A stretch of 64,000 bases of DNA from Arthrobacter sp. EpRS71 (lineage in GTDB: Bacteria; Actinomycetota; Actinomycetes; Actinomycetales; Micrococcaceae). The notes under the pieces are model-generated. The model was not told the DNA's origin. It was given only the letters and a program-made list of their open reading frames with translations, and searched no databases. The stretch spans positions 310,001 to 374,000 of the forward strand of contig NZ_LNUV01000004.1 of the NCBI RefSeq assembly GCF_001512285.1, given 5' to 3'. A program made the position numbers and the translations under genes. This document shows, piece by piece, positions 55,883 to 64,000 of the stretch. Positions within the stretch are counted from its first letter, which is position 1, and every line of letters begins with the position of its first letter.

Positions 55883-56875
55883 ATGGTGCAGCTTGAGAAG
55901 TTTGAAAAGTACTTGATCGAGGAGTTCTATGATGACTACCGGTCGGGGGAGATGTCGCACAAGACCTTCACCAGGCGGGTGGCGTTCATGATGGGCAGCA
56001 TGACGGCGGCTGCGGCGGCCATGACGTTGGTGGGCTGTACGCCGCAAGAGGTTCCCCGAACCACGGACCCGATGCCCACGCCGTCGCCCACGTCGTCCGC
56101 GGCCACGCAGGGAACTGCGGCGTCACCTGGGAACGCCACAACTGCAGTTCCCAATGCGAAGAGCCCGTTGTCTGTTCCGGAGGGTGCTGCCGGACTGGTA
56201 ACTGCTACGGCGACGTTCACATCGGGCGGGACTGAGATCAGCGGCTACCTTGCCCGGCCGGAGGGAACTCAGAAGGGACCCGCGGTCCTGATCTGCCATG
56301 AGAACAGAGGCCTCACACCACACATCCAGGACGTTGCCCGGCGCTTCGCCAAGGAAGGCTACGCGGCGTTGGCACTGGACCTCCTCAGCAGGGAGGGCGG
56401 CACGTCGAACATGGACCCTGATTCCGTCCCAGGTGCACTTACTCAGGCAGGCGCACAGCGACACGTCAACGACTTCAAAGCTGCTTTCGAGTTCCTCAAC
56501 GGTCAGGACTTCGTCGAAGAGGGCCGCATCGCCATGGTTGGCTTCTGCTTCGGAGGCGGCATCACGTGGCAGGCATCCACTGACATCCCCGCCCTCAAAG
56601 CGACGTCGGCTTTCTATGGTCCCGCGCCGGATCTGGCCAAGGTGCCCACCATCAAGCCGGCCGTGTTCGGTGTCTATGCCGAGAAGGACGCGCGCATCAC
56701 CGGAGTGATGCCCCAACTCCAGCAGGCCTTGGACGGGACACCGGTCAAGCATGAGCTCAAGGTCTACCCGGGCGTGGACCACGCCTTCCACAATGACACC
56801 GGCGAACGCTACGTCGAGGCGCAGGCCACAGCAGCATGGAATGACACCCTGGCATGGTTCAAGGACAACGTCTGA
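55883..56875 (+). CDS. Tat-type lipoprotein of the dienelactone hydrolase family
   Basis: A 330-residue alpha/beta hydrolase. After a 35-residue acidic lead (MVQLEKFEKYLIEEFYDDY), a twin-arginine (TRRVAFMM) and hydrophobic stretch end in lipobox LVGC, so it should be exported folded and anchored outside. A Pro/Ser/Thr-rich spacer follows. The catalytic Cys is in GFCFGGG, with Asp (EKDARI) and His (VDHAFHN) in order. Such proteins hydrolyse lactones or esters, and the true substrate is unknown. Start is the ATG at 55883 with GGGAGG upstream. Confidence 0.87.
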   Translation: MVQLEKFEKYLIEEFYDDYRSGEMSHKTFTRRVAFMMGSMTAAAAAMTLVGCTPQEVPRTTDPMPTPSPTSSAATQGTAASPGNATTAVPNAKSPLSVPEGAAGLVTATATFTSGGTEISGYLARPEGTQKGPAVLICHENRGLTPHIQDVARRFAKEGYAALALDLLSREGGTSNMDPDSVPGALTQAGAQRHVNDFKAAFEFLNGQDFVEEGRIAMVGFCFGGGITWQASTDIPALKATSAFYGPAPDLAKVPTIKPAVFGVYAEKDARITGVMPQLQQALDGTPVKHELKVYPGVDHAFHNDTGERYVEAQATAAWNDTLAWFKDNV

Positions 56876-56876
56876 C

Positions 56877-57965
56877 TTACCCCTGCAGCCGCGCAGCTTC
56901 GGATGCCAACTCCGCTTCCAAAGTCTGGATACTCGGAAGGCTGGCCACCAGTTCATCCGGCAGGGAATCCGCGAGGGAGGTTCGCCACTCAGCGATGCCC
57001 ACGGGAGCGTTGAATCCACGCAGGGCATATTCGGCCACCACGCTGTTCTTCTCTTTGCACAGCAGCAAACCGATGGTTGGCTTGTCCTCCGGATGCGCCA
57101 TGAGGTCATCCACGGCCGCCATGTACATACCCAGCTGACCAAGGAATCCAGGTTCGAACTTCACGGCCTTGAGTTCGATCACCATGTAGCAGCGCAGTTT
57201 CAGGTGGTAGAACAGCAGGTCTGCGAAGAACTCGTCGCCAGCAATCTCCAACCGGACCTGCTCGCCAACAAACGCAAAACCCTGCCCCAACTCCAGTAAG
57301 AACTTCTCCACATGTTTCACCAATTGCAGCTCCAGGTCCCGTTCGGTGTGGCGCTCACTCATGGCCAGGAAATCAAAGACGTAGGGATCTTTGGTGGCTT
57401 GCTGAGCCATGTCCGAGTCCGCAAGCATCATGGTGGACTTGAAGTTGGTGATCGCCTGTCCTGAGCGCTCGTGCAAGCGGGTTGCGATTTGGTGTGTGAG
57501 CACGTTGCGGGACCATCCGTGCTGGCCGGCCGCCGCCGCGTACCAAAGCCGCGTGGCGGCGTCGTCGAGCTTCTCCAGCAAGGCGATCTGGTGGTACCAG
57601 GGCAATGTTGCAAGCGGTGCTTGCAACATTGGAAAGTCCGGCCATGCCTGCGCGAAGCTCTTCATATACCGCAGGTTTCTGGGGGAGAAGCCCTTCGCTT
57701 CGGGGAAACGGGACCGGATGTCCGCAGACAACCGTGTGACCACTTTGGCGCCCCAGCCTTGTTCGGATTCGCGCTCGGCAAGTTGCCGACCAATGCTCCA
57801 GTACGAATTCAAAAGCTCAGCGTTGGCGGCTGCCTGCGCTCGTGTCCTGCCTCCACGGATTTCCTGCGCAACAGTATGGAGCAGGGCGGGGTACCAGTCG
57901 GGCATGGATGAAGCAGCCGGGACCCCCGGAAACGAGGCGTCGGTCGCGAGCTCTTGGGACGGCAT
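56877..57965 (-). CDS. YhcG-type (DUF1016) PD-D/ExK nuclease-fold protein
   Basis: A 362-residue protein with the two DUF1016 parts. The N-terminal helical part has ELLNSYWSIGRQLAERESEQGWGAKVV and GFSPRNLRYMKSFA. The C-terminal nuclease fold has DEFFADLLFYHLKLRCYMVIELK (D...ExK core), then PTIGLLLCKEKNSVVAEYAL. Homologues such as E. coli YhcG are linked to recombination or restriction loci but not well defined. The ATG at 57965 has AGGAG 4 bases upstream. It ends one base after the neighbouring hydrolase's stop and converges with it. Confidence 0.9.
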   Translation of the reverse strand: MPSQELATDASFPGVPAASSMPDWYPALLHTVAQEIRGGRTRAQAAANAELLNSYWSIGRQLAERESEQGWGAKVVTRLSADIRSRFPEAKGFSPRNLRYMKSFAQAWPDFPMLQAPLATLPWYHQIALLEKLDDAATRLWYAAAAGQHGWSRNVLTHQIATRLHERSGQAITNFKSTMMLADSDMAQQATKDPYVFDFLAMSERHTERDLELQLVKHVEKFLLELGQGFAFVGEQVRLEIAGDEFFADLLFYHLKLRCYMVIELKAVKFEPGFLGQLGMYMAAVDDLMAHPEDKPTIGLLLCKEKNSVVAEYALRGFNAPVGIAEWRTSLADSLPDELVASLPSIQTLEAELASEAARLQG

Positions 57966-58039
57966 GTGTCTCCTGTCGATTGCTGTTGGCATCAAACTGT
58001 TGGCAACAAACTATGGGGAGGCACTGACAAAATAGTGGG

Positions 58040-58522
58040 GTGAGTGATGCCGGTGAATTCGTGGACTACACGCTGCAGATGGAGTCCACGTGGGAGAGAG
58101 CTGAAGAGCTCAGTGAGCGTCTGGGTGGCCGCCTGAAGGTCTACGGCGCGTCCGTGGGTGCCATAAGGGGAACCGTGAGGGATACGCTCAAGCGGTATAA
58201 GAACCTCAGCCACGACGACATCACGGCACTGAGTTCGGAACTGTGGGAAGAGCCGGTCTTTGAGCGTCGCCTCGCAGCTGTGGTTCTGTTGCAGACCAAG
58301 GTGCGCATCCTGGTCAACACGGACCTGACCCGCATCGAGGGGTTCATCAGGAGCGCCGGCACCAGGGAATTGGTGGACCCGCTGGCCAAGGATGTGGTGG
58401 GACCCCTGCTGGCCCGGCTTGAGGGTTTGGCGAGGGAAAGGGCCGAGCGGGTTTTGGAGCGTTGGGCGAGTGATCCGGACCCTGAACTGCAACACGCCGC
58501 GGCCCTCGCCGTGGCACCCTAA
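58040..58522 (+). CDS. Short AlkD-like DNA alkylation repair protein
   Basis: A 160-residue HEAT-repeat-like protein resembling the N-terminal two-thirds of AlkD-family alkylpurine glycosylases (AlkDs are usually around 220-230 residues). It ends with ELQHAAALAVAP, where homologues continue into further helices, so it is probably a natural truncation or an eroded gene. SSELWEEPVFERRLAAVVLL is the most typical stretch. The GTG start overlaps no neighbour; it is divergent from the YhcG gene. Confidence 0.65.
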   Translation: MSDAGEFVDYTLQMESTWERAEELSERLGGRLKVYGASVGAIRGTVRDTLKRYKNLSHDDITALSSELWEEPVFERRLAAVVLLQTKVRILVNTDLTRIEGFIRSAGTRELVDPLAKDVVGPLLARLEGLARERAERVLERWASDPDPELQHAAALAVAP

Positions 58523-58597
58523 GCCCTTGATAAGCACCAGCGAGGCGCCTAGCGTTTCCCTCAACACATGCCAGTGGATTGGGAGGCGGGTTGTTTG

Positions 58598-60103
58598 ATG
58601 AAATCGCTGTGGTTGGACCGCGAATCCCCGTTCACCTCTGATGCGCTTCCCGACGAAAAGCACTATGACACGATTGTGGTTGGCGCGGGCATCACAGGAA
58701 TGGTGACAGCGCTGCTGTTGTCCCGGTCCGGCCAGCGTGTGGTGGTTTTCGAAGCCCGCACGGTGGGGGCTGTGAGTACCGGTAACACCACAGGCAAGCT
58801 CAGCCTCCTGCAGGGAGGTGTGCTCTCCGCGCTGCGCAGCCAGTACTCCTTGAAGGTGGTCAAGGCGTATGTTGAGGCGAACAAGAGCGGGCAGGCGTGG
58901 CTCATGCAATATCTGGAGCAGCAAGGCGTTCCGTTCCAGCGCCGGACTGCGGTCACCTTCGCAACCTCCGACGACGGCGGGCAGCGGCTCCGCAAAGAAG
59001 CTGCGGTTTCGCGGGACGCCGGTCTCGACGTCCATTTCAGCCGTGACGCGGGGTTGCCGTTCCGCGTGGTGGAGGCGTTGGAATTGGAGGGCCAAGCGCA
59101 GATCCATCCGATGGAAGTGCTGGACACTCTCGCCAGGGACATCCGGGCGCATGGCGGGATCATTGTTGAGGGTGTCCACGTGCAGAATGTGGGCTCGGAA
59201 CACCCCATGGAAGTCTCCACGTCCACGGGCGCCTTCACCGCGGATACCGTGGTGCTGGCCACCGGATCACCCATTCTGGACCGCGGGCTGTACTTCACCA
59301 AGCTCGAGCCTCACCGCTCCTACGCAGCAGCTCTCCGCCCGCGCGTCGGTTCGGACGTCCCGCAGAGCATGTACCTTTCCATCGATTCCCCCACACGCTC
59401 CCAGCGGACCCACCCCACTGCGGAGGGAGACTTGCTCCTGGTGGGTGGCTACGGGCACACCGCTGGCCGGGCGGCGTCACCGAAACACCATCTGGACGAA
59501 CTGCTCGGGTGGGCCAAACAGCACTATCCCGGAGCAGAGGTCACCCACACCTGGTCTGCCCAGGACTACCAAGCCACCAACTTGATGCCCTTCTTTGGCA
59601 AGTTGCCCAGGGGACATGGCAGGATCCTGTTCGGTACTGGCTATAACAAGTGGGGGATGAGCAACGGTGTCGCGGTCGCGCTGTCCATTACATCGGACAT
59701 CCTGGGCGGCCAGTCAGACTGGGCAACCACCATCCATCACAGGGTCACCTCACCGCAAGGCGCCCTCCAAGCTATCCGGCTCAACGCCGGCACGGCCAAA
59801 CGAATGATTGAGGACAGGGCAAAAGTCAGGAGCAACCCTGAAATCACGGAGGACACCCATCCCGCGGAGGGGACCGGCGTCGTCGGGCTTTACAAGGGTG
59901 AACCGGCGGCGGTGTCCACCGTGGAAGGCAAGGTCTGTATGGTTTCCGCCAGTTGCTCCCACTTGGGCGGCCTGCTGAGCTGGAACGATGCCGAGAAATC
60001 CTGGGACTGCCCCCTGCATGGTTCGCGCTTCACTCCAGAGGGCAAGTATCTTGAAGGCCCGGCGACGCATCACCTGCAGATACCGGGACGTGGGAAGGAC
60101 TAA
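58598..60103 (+). CDS. FAD-dependent oxidoreductase with C-terminal Rieske domain
   Basis: A 501-residue two-domain protein. The FAD domain (DAO type) has VVGAGITGMVTALLLSRSG near residue 30 and GTGYNKWGMSNG near 345. The C-terminal ~90 residues form a Rieske [2Fe-2S] domain with ligand pairs CSH and CPLH in SASCSHLGG...WDCPLHGS. Such fusions occur in glycine/sarcosine-oxidase-like enzymes of unknown substrate. Start ATG at 58598 has GGGAGGCGGG upstream. Its stop overlaps the end of the converging gene by 4 bases. Confidence 0.87.
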   Translation: MKSLWLDRESPFTSDALPDEKHYDTIVVGAGITGMVTALLLSRSGQRVVVFEARTVGAVSTGNTTGKLSLLQGGVLSALRSQYSLKVVKAYVEANKSGQAWLMQYLEQQGVPFQRRTAVTFATSDDGGQRLRKEAAVSRDAGLDVHFSRDAGLPFRVVEALELEGQAQIHPMEVLDTLARDIRAHGGIIVEGVHVQNVGSEHPMEVSTSTGAFTADTVVLATGSPILDRGLYFTKLEPHRSYAAALRPRVGSDVPQSMYLSIDSPTRSQRTHPTAEGDLLLVGGYGHTAGRAASPKHHLDELLGWAKQHYPGAEVTHTWSAQDYQATNLMPFFGKLPRGHGRILFGTGYNKWGMSNGVAVALSITSDILGGQSDWATTIHHRVTSPQGALQAIRLNAGTAKRMIEDRAKVRSNPEITEDTHPAEGTGVVGLYKGEPAAVSTVEGKVCMVSASCSHLGGLLSWNDAEKSWDCPLHGSRFTPEGKYLEGPATHHLQIPGRGKD

Positions 60104-61062
60104 CTCAGCCGATCCACGCGCCGTTGGGCCTGCTGAGCGGTGCGTCGTTGCTGTGCGGCGGCACGTACTGCGAGCTTCTTTCCGGATTCGGCAGCATCGG
60201 CATCCCGGGTGAGGCCAATCAGCTCCGCCTCCAGCGTTGCCAACCGGTTCCGGGCCTCATCAATAGCGGACTTCAGGGTTGTTCGACGATCAGCCAACTC
60301 GTTGACGAGGTCCCACGCTTCGGACGCTGCTTCCTCGGCACTTTGAGCGAGTTTATCGGCCGCCTCAAAGTCGCTGCGGGCCTCCTCCAATGCCGCCTGC
60401 TGCTTGGCGGCCCGGCGCTCGGCCAGGGATGTTGCCTCCTCTTTCGGTTCCTTCTTCTGAGTACCGGATGCTTCTTTGGCAGGCGGCGATGCCTTCCTTG
60501 GCGGTTTGATCCCACTCTGTCCGGGAGCCTTCTCTTCAGAGTCGGCGATGTCATCCGGCCCGGATGCTGCTACGGCATCCGTAAGGTCAACGGACTCAAA
60601 CCCGCTGCCACTCAACCCACGTACCAACCGGCCGGTCACCACTGCTGCTGCGGCACCGGCGTCAGCCATCGCCGCCCTCATGGTCTGTTCGACATCCGCT
60701 ACTGCGGCCGCACTCATTGGTGCGCCCAGCCCGCTTGCCAAGTCCTTGGCGGCGGCAACGGCCGATGTCAGTTGCCCCTGGCGCTGCTGCCCGAGTTCGC
60801 GAAAGGCCGCGGCGTCGGCTTCCTCCTGGGCGGTTCGCAGAGAATTGCCAAAACGCACGACGCCGTCAATCACCTCGGGCTTGTGGACGGCCAGCATGTT
60901 GATGGCCCAGGCGCCGGCGGTTGGCTTGGGGAAACGGCCAATCTCCCGTGCCAGGTCCTTATCGCCGCGGTCCTTGGCCTGACGTGCCAATGCGGTGCGC
61001 TCAGCCGTGAAGTCCCGGGGCATCACGGCGTAGAGCTCTTGGGCGGCATCGCGGAGATCCAT
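60100..61062 (-). CDS. Coiled-coil Ala/Glu-rich hypothetical protein
   Basis: A 320-residue protein starting MDLRDAAQELYAVMP, with no transmembrane segment. A compact N-terminal part (AREIGRFPKPTAGAWAINMLA) is conserved in actinobacterial hypotheticals. The centre is lysine/proline-rich (PPRKASPPAKEASG). The C-terminal 110 residues are predicted coiled coil with heptad-like Ala/Glu/Arg. Function unknown. It converges with the FAD-Rieske gene. Confidence 0.78.
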   Translation of the reverse strand: MDLRDAAQELYAVMPRDFTAERTALARQAKDRGDKDLAREIGRFPKPTAGAWAINMLAVHKPEVIDGVVRFGNSLRTAQEEADAAAFRELGQQRQGQLTSAVAAAKDLASGLGAPMSAAAVADVEQTMRAAMADAGAAAAVVTGRLVRGLSGSGFESVDLTDAVAASGPDDIADSEEKAPGQSGIKPPRKASPPAKEASGTQKKEPKEEATSLAERRAAKQQAALEEARSDFEAADKLAQSAEEAASEAWDLVNELADRRTTLKSAIDEARNRLATLEAELIGLTRDADAAESGKKLAVRAAAQQRRTAQQAQRRVDRLS

Positions 61063-61142
61063 GGATTCATCCTAGGGTTTTACCGGGCCGGCATCGGGGA
61101 CCGAGTCCTTATTCTCCGAATCCTTAGGGTAGCCTAAGTCGA

Positions 61143-61631
61143 GTGGATCAGATCATGAGTTTGCCCTTCGGTGTCGCTCTTGTGGCGCTCTTCGCCATTG
61201 TCATGATCCGCGTTAACGCCACCTACTGGATTGGGCGGGGCGCCGTAGCCGGTTTTTCGCACACCCGCTTCGGCAATTCCCTCCAGGGACCCAAAGCAGC
61301 CCGCGCCCAAGCCCTGATTCAGCGATGGGGCCCGTACGCCGTCGTACTTTCTTTTCTAACTATTGGCCTCCAGACTGCCATCAACCTCGCAGCCGGCGCT
61401 GCCCGCATGCCGCTCCGACGCTATCTTCCCGCCGCTGTAGCAGGTTCTGTCATCTGGGCACTGCTGTACGCGACGATTGGTCTTGCTGCTTTGGAAGCGT
61501 GGTTGGCGGTAGCGGCAGCGTCACCTGTTGGAGCTGCGGTGGGTGTGGCGGCCTTGGCGGCAGGCGTCGTCTGGGTTGTCGTGTTTCGTCGGCGTCGGGC
61601 GAGCGTCAAATCAGCGGATACAGTGGTCTGA
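61143..61631 (+). CDS. DedA-like (VTT-domain) membrane protein
   Basis: A 162-residue protein with about four hydrophobic segments (LPFGVALVALFAIVMIRV, YAVVLSFLTIGLQTAINLAAGAARMP, AVAGSVIWALLYATIGLAA, VGVAALAAGVVWVVVF) and the VTT/DedA-like arrangement RMPLRRYLPAAVAGSVIWA. It is shorter than DedA (about 200). DedA proteins aid membrane lipid and proton homeostasis. The start is GTG at 61143 or the ATG at 61155. Confidence 0.7.
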   Translation: MDQIMSLPFGVALVALFAIVMIRVNATYWIGRGAVAGFSHTRFGNSLQGPKAARAQALIQRWGPYAVVLSFLTIGLQTAINLAAGAARMPLRRYLPAAVAGSVIWALLYATIGLAALEAWLAVAAASPVGAAVGVAALAAGVVWVVVFRRRRASVKSADTVV

Positions 61632-61662
61632 GTTCTACAGTTGGATCGGCGAAAGGCCTGGG

Positions 61663-62466
61663 TTGACTACTGCATTACCGGAACTGGCGGACGGCGACTT
61701 CTACTACGAATCTCTGGGCGAGGGCCGCTACCGGTCCACCATTCACGCCCAGGGTGCGTGGAATCCTCACGAGCAACACATGGCTCCCGCCTCGGGCATC
61801 ATCGCCGATGCCTTGCTCCGTCATGAACCACGCGAAGACGTCCGCCTGGCGCGGATCAGTTACGAGATTCTCGGGCTTATTCCTGGTGGTGAATTCCACG
61901 TCACCAGTTCCACCCTGAGGCCGGGGAGGACCATTGAGCTTATCCAGGCAGAGCTTTCGGCAGGAGGCCGAGTGGCCATCCGTGCCACCGCCTGGCGAAT
62001 GATCACCAGTGACACCAGCGCCGTGGCCGCGGTTGAAGACGATTCGATGCCGGCCCCCGATGAATGTAAGCCGTGGGATGGGGCAAGCGTCTGGCCCGGG
62101 GGTTACATCCGGTCCTTGGAGATGCGCATTGGCGAGGGACACCGTCCGGGATCGGGCAAGGTGTGGATCCGGACGTCCCATCCGCTCACAGATCAAAATG
62201 ACAGTACTGAGCTGGCCCGTTTGATGGGTTTGGTTGACACGGCCAATGGGATCGCGGCCCGTGTTCCGCCTGGAGAAAACAGCTATATCTTCCCGAACGT
62301 GGACCTGCAGATCCATATGTACAGGGCGCCGGCTGGTGAATGGTTGGGCTTGGACAACAAAGTGTCCTTTGGTGCCGATGGCATCGGCCTGACCTCCACC
62401 GTTCTCCATGACCTCAACGGACCCTTTGGTCGCGCCGAGCAGATCCTGACCTTGAGGAAAAGCTAA
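61663..62466 (+). CDS. Acyl-CoA thioesterase-like (double hot-dog) protein
   Basis: A 267-residue protein of the thioesterase-like superfamily. Key stretches are FYYESLGEGRYRSTIHAQGAW, HMAPASGIIADALLRHEP and the C-terminal LGLDNKVSFGADGIGLTST...GRAEQ. The TTG at 61663 with GAAAGG upstream is chosen; an ATG start further upstream would lie in the DedA-like gene. It overlaps the next gene by one base. Confidence 0.82.
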   Translation: MTTALPELADGDFYYESLGEGRYRSTIHAQGAWNPHEQHMAPASGIIADALLRHEPREDVRLARISYEILGLIPGGEFHVTSSTLRPGRTIELIQAELSAGGRVAIRATAWRMITSDTSAVAAVEDDSMPAPDECKPWDGASVWPGGYIRSLEMRIGEGHRPGSGKVWIRTSHPLTDQNDSTELARLMGLVDTANGIAARVPPGENSYIFPNVDLQIHMYRAPAGEWLGLDNKVSFGADGIGLTSTVLHDLNGPFGRAEQILTLRKS

Positions 62467-63215
62467 TGGGCGTCCCGGAACCAGGTTCCCGCCAGCTAAC
62501 GGCCTACCGCCAAAACGAATCCATGGGCGCGGCGGCAGACCTCGATTTTGCCTTGGAGCTGCTTCAGCGTGCCCGTCACGGCAAGCTTGGCCCGTCTCTT
62601 CGCCTGTACCGGCCGCAGCCTACCGTCGCTTTCGGTCAGCGCGATGCGAACCTGCCTGGTTTTCAGGCTGCGGAGGAGGCTTGCCGGAAGCTCGGCTTCG
62701 AGCCCCTCATTCGGAAAGCCGGGGGCCGCGCTGCTGCATACCATCAAGGGACCTTGGTGATCGACCACATCGAACCTCATCCTGATGCGATCGTTCGTGC
62801 CAAGGCCCGCTTTTCGGAGTTTGGTGAGCTGCTGGCCGGTGCGCTCCGCAGTGTGGGTGTTCATGCCGCCGTCGGTGAGATTCCTGGGGAGTATTGTCCT
62901 GGGGAGTTCAGCGTTCATGGCGAGGACCCTGATTTCCCTGCGCACCGCATCAAGCTCATTGGCACTGCCCAGCGGGTCGTTTCCGGAGGCTGGCTTTTCA
63001 GTTCCGTGATTGTGGTGGAAGATTCCAAACCCATCCGCGAGGTCCTGGCAGCGAGTTACTCGGCGCTCGGCTTGGACTGGGATCCTGCCACGGCCGGGGC
63101 AGCCAATGACCTGCTACCGCATCTGGATGTTCAGACTGTTGAGGACGCCGTGATTGAGGCTTACCGCGGGTACGCGGACGTCGTCGACGGCGACTTCCGC
63201 AGTCTGGTGGGGTAA
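62466..63215 (+). CDS. Lipoate--protein ligase family protein
   Basis: A 249-residue BPL/LplA/LipB-fold protein. The substrate-binding motif RKAGGRAAAYHQGTLVID and the catalytic-type lysine in HRIKLIGTAQRV are visible. It may attach lipoate or another acyl group, or act as an octanoyltransferase (LipM-like). The start ATG overlaps the thioesterase stop, so the two are one transcript. Confidence 0.85.
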   Translation: MGVPEPGSRQLTAYRQNESMGAAADLDFALELLQRARHGKLGPSLRLYRPQPTVAFGQRDANLPGFQAAEEACRKLGFEPLIRKAGGRAAAYHQGTLVIDHIEPHPDAIVRAKARFSEFGELLAGALRSVGVHAAVGEIPGEYCPGEFSVHGEDPDFPAHRIKLIGTAQRVVSGGWLFSSVIVVEDSKPIREVLAASYSALGLDWDPATAGAANDLLPHLDVQTVEDAVIEAYRGYADVVDGDFRSLVG

Positions 63216-63237
63216 GGGGCAAACCCCACCAGACTGC
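63199..63237. terminator. Convergent-gene hairpin
   Basis: Perfect 14-bp stem GCAGTCTGGTGGGG / CCCCACCAGACTGC with an 11-base loop. The left arm includes the lipoate-ligase stop codon. It lies between that gene and the converging MBL hydrolase, without a U tract. Confidence 0.6.
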
Positions 63238-63255
63238 AGAGGTACCTCGGGTGCG

Positions 63256-63894
63256 TCAGTGCCCGCGGGCGATCCATTCATCCAGGTGCGGCTTTTCAGC
63301 GCCGATGGTGGTGGAATCACCGTGCCCTGTGAGGACCACGGTTTCCTCCGGCAAGGCGAGCAGCTTGGTCCGGATGGACTCGATGATGGTGGGGAAATCG
63401 CTGTAGGAGCGTCCCGTCGCGCCGGGTCCGCCTTGGAAAAGCGTGTCTCCGCTGAAGAGTGTTTCATTGCCGGCCAGGTGGAATGACACGGACCCGGGCG
63501 AGTGGCCGGGAGTGTGGATCGCTTTCAACGTTGCGCCGGCAACAGTGAACTCGTCGCCGTCCACGATCGCCACATCCGGTTCGACGTCGGGGAACACTGC
63601 CTTCCACAACATCCAGTCTTCCTGGTGCAGGTGGATGGGCGCTGTGACGAGGTCCCGGAACGCGCCCGCGGAACTGATGTGGTCATCATGGCCGTGCGTC
63701 AGCAAGATGGCTTTGACGGTTCGGCCACCCACGGCCTGGCGAATTGCTTCGGGGTTGTGGGCGGGGTCGATGACGATGCATTCTGAGTCGTCGCCGATGA
63801 TCCAGACGTTGTTGTCCACGTCCCAGGTTCCGCCGTCGAGGGAGAACGTCCCGGAGGTGACGACGCGATCTATGGTGACGTTGCCGGCGCTCAC
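63256..63894 (-). CDS. MBL-fold metallo-hydrolase next to mycothiol dehydrogenase
   Basis: A 212-residue beta-lactamase-fold hydrolase with the zinc-binding motif [22 protein letters not shown] and a final GHGDSTTIG. The GTG start overlaps the upstream stop by GTGA. The arrangement matches M. tuberculosis mscR-Rv2260, suggesting it hydrolyses S-formylmycothiol or a related thioester in formaldehyde detoxification; that function is inferred. Confidence 0.9.
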   Translation of the reverse strand: MSAGNVTIDRVVTSGTFSLDGGTWDVDNNVWIIGDDSECIVIDPAHNPEAIRQAVGGRTVKAILLTHGHDDHISSAGAFRDLVTAPIHLHQEDWMLWKAVFPDVEPDVAIVDGDEFTVAGATLKAIHTPGHSPGSVSFHLAGNETLFSGDTLFQGGPGATGRSYSDFPTIIESIRTKLLALPEETVVLTGHGDSTTIGAEKPHLDEWIARGH

Positions 63895-64000
63895 AGCTCA
63901 ACCACCGATCGGAGGACAGCGCCATCGTGCATCTTGTCGAACGCTTCTTCCACCTGGTTGATGGTGATGCGCTCGGTGACAAAGGCGTCCAGGTCCAGCT
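63891..64000 (-). CDS. S-(hydroxymethyl)mycothiol dehydrogenase, C-terminal end (window edge)
   Basis: The minus-strand frame reads into the window edge and ends ...[17 protein letters not shown] then [15 protein letters not shown] and stop at 63891-63893. This is the C-terminal signature of zinc alcohol dehydrogenases of the MscR/AdhC group. With the overlapping MBL gene it fits S-(hydroxymethyl)mycothiol dehydrogenase, which oxidises the formaldehyde-mycothiol adduct. The catalytic part is outside the window. Confidence 0.75.
   Translation of the reverse strand, partial: LDLDAFVTERITINQVEEAFDKMHDGAVLRSVVEL

Overview
The window is a high-GC actinobacterial chromosome segment, most likely from the Micrococcaceae (Arthrobacter/Paenarthrobacter type). 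This rests on gene order (nei-like, tRNA-Gly, tRNA-Pro, tig, clpP1, clpP2, clpX; ileS, folC, DUF4233, ndk; rne, rplU, rpmA, obgE, proB, proA, nadD, rsfS; nrdH, nrdI, nrdE, nrdF), the actinobacterial ileS T-box, frequent GTG starts, ATGA/GTGA stop-start overlaps, and mycothiol-linked enzymes (an Rv2466c-like protein and a probable S-(hydroxymethyl)mycothiol dehydrogenase). No genus is proven by the sequence alone.

Layout. 0-7 kb: end of a Nei2-like glycosylase, tRNA-Gly(TCC), tRNA-Pro(TGG), trigger factor, the ClpP1P2/ClpX protease with a candidate ClgR operator, an Rv2466c-like thioredoxin-fold protein and a second Fpg/Nei glycosylase. 7-18 kb: valS (minus), an SDR oxidoreductase, an endonuclease/exonuclease/phosphatase membrane protein, then ileS under a translational T-box with folC, DUF4233 and ndk. 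18-32 kb: a VKOR protein, RNase E/G, a ThiD-TenA fusion under a TPP riboswitch, then the ribosome/GTPase/proline/NAD block rplU to rsfS. 32-34 kb: two identical tRNA-Ala(GGC) genes flanking a TetR regulator of gamma-butyrolactone-receptor type, then a cupin and a class I methyltransferase. 35-40 kb: a ROK regulator followed by a sugar ABC importer without its own ATPase. 40-45 kb: a six-protein MoxR / DUF58 / double VWA / TPR membrane operon. 45-52 kb: DUF2004, LysR, and the class Ib ribonucleotide reductase locus nrdHI-E-F, whose upstream region has DnaA-box-like and NrdR-like sites. 52-58.5 kb: an accessory stretch with an A/T-rich AIPR gene, a DUF222-HNH protein, a lipoprotein hydrolase, a YhcG-type nuclease and a short AlkD-like protein. 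58.5-64 kb: FAD/Rieske oxidoreductase, coiled-coil protein, DedA-like protein, thioesterase, lipoate-ligase-like protein, MBL hydrolase and the end of a mycothiol-type alcohol dehydrogenase.

The least explained structure lies between nrdE and nrdF. Two tiny genes (19 and 32 codons), each with a very strong Shine-Dalgarno sequence, sit in their own hairpin-bounded unit. The first Shine-Dalgarno is buried in a perfect 10-bp hairpin, and a 10-bp long-range inverted repeat encloses the first gene. Other points of interest are the AIPR abortive-infection candidate, the tRNA-flanked GBL-receptor-like regulator with a matching palindromic operator, and the DnaA-box cluster upstream of nrdHIEF. No CRISPR array, complete insertion sequence, rRNA operon or prophage was seen.
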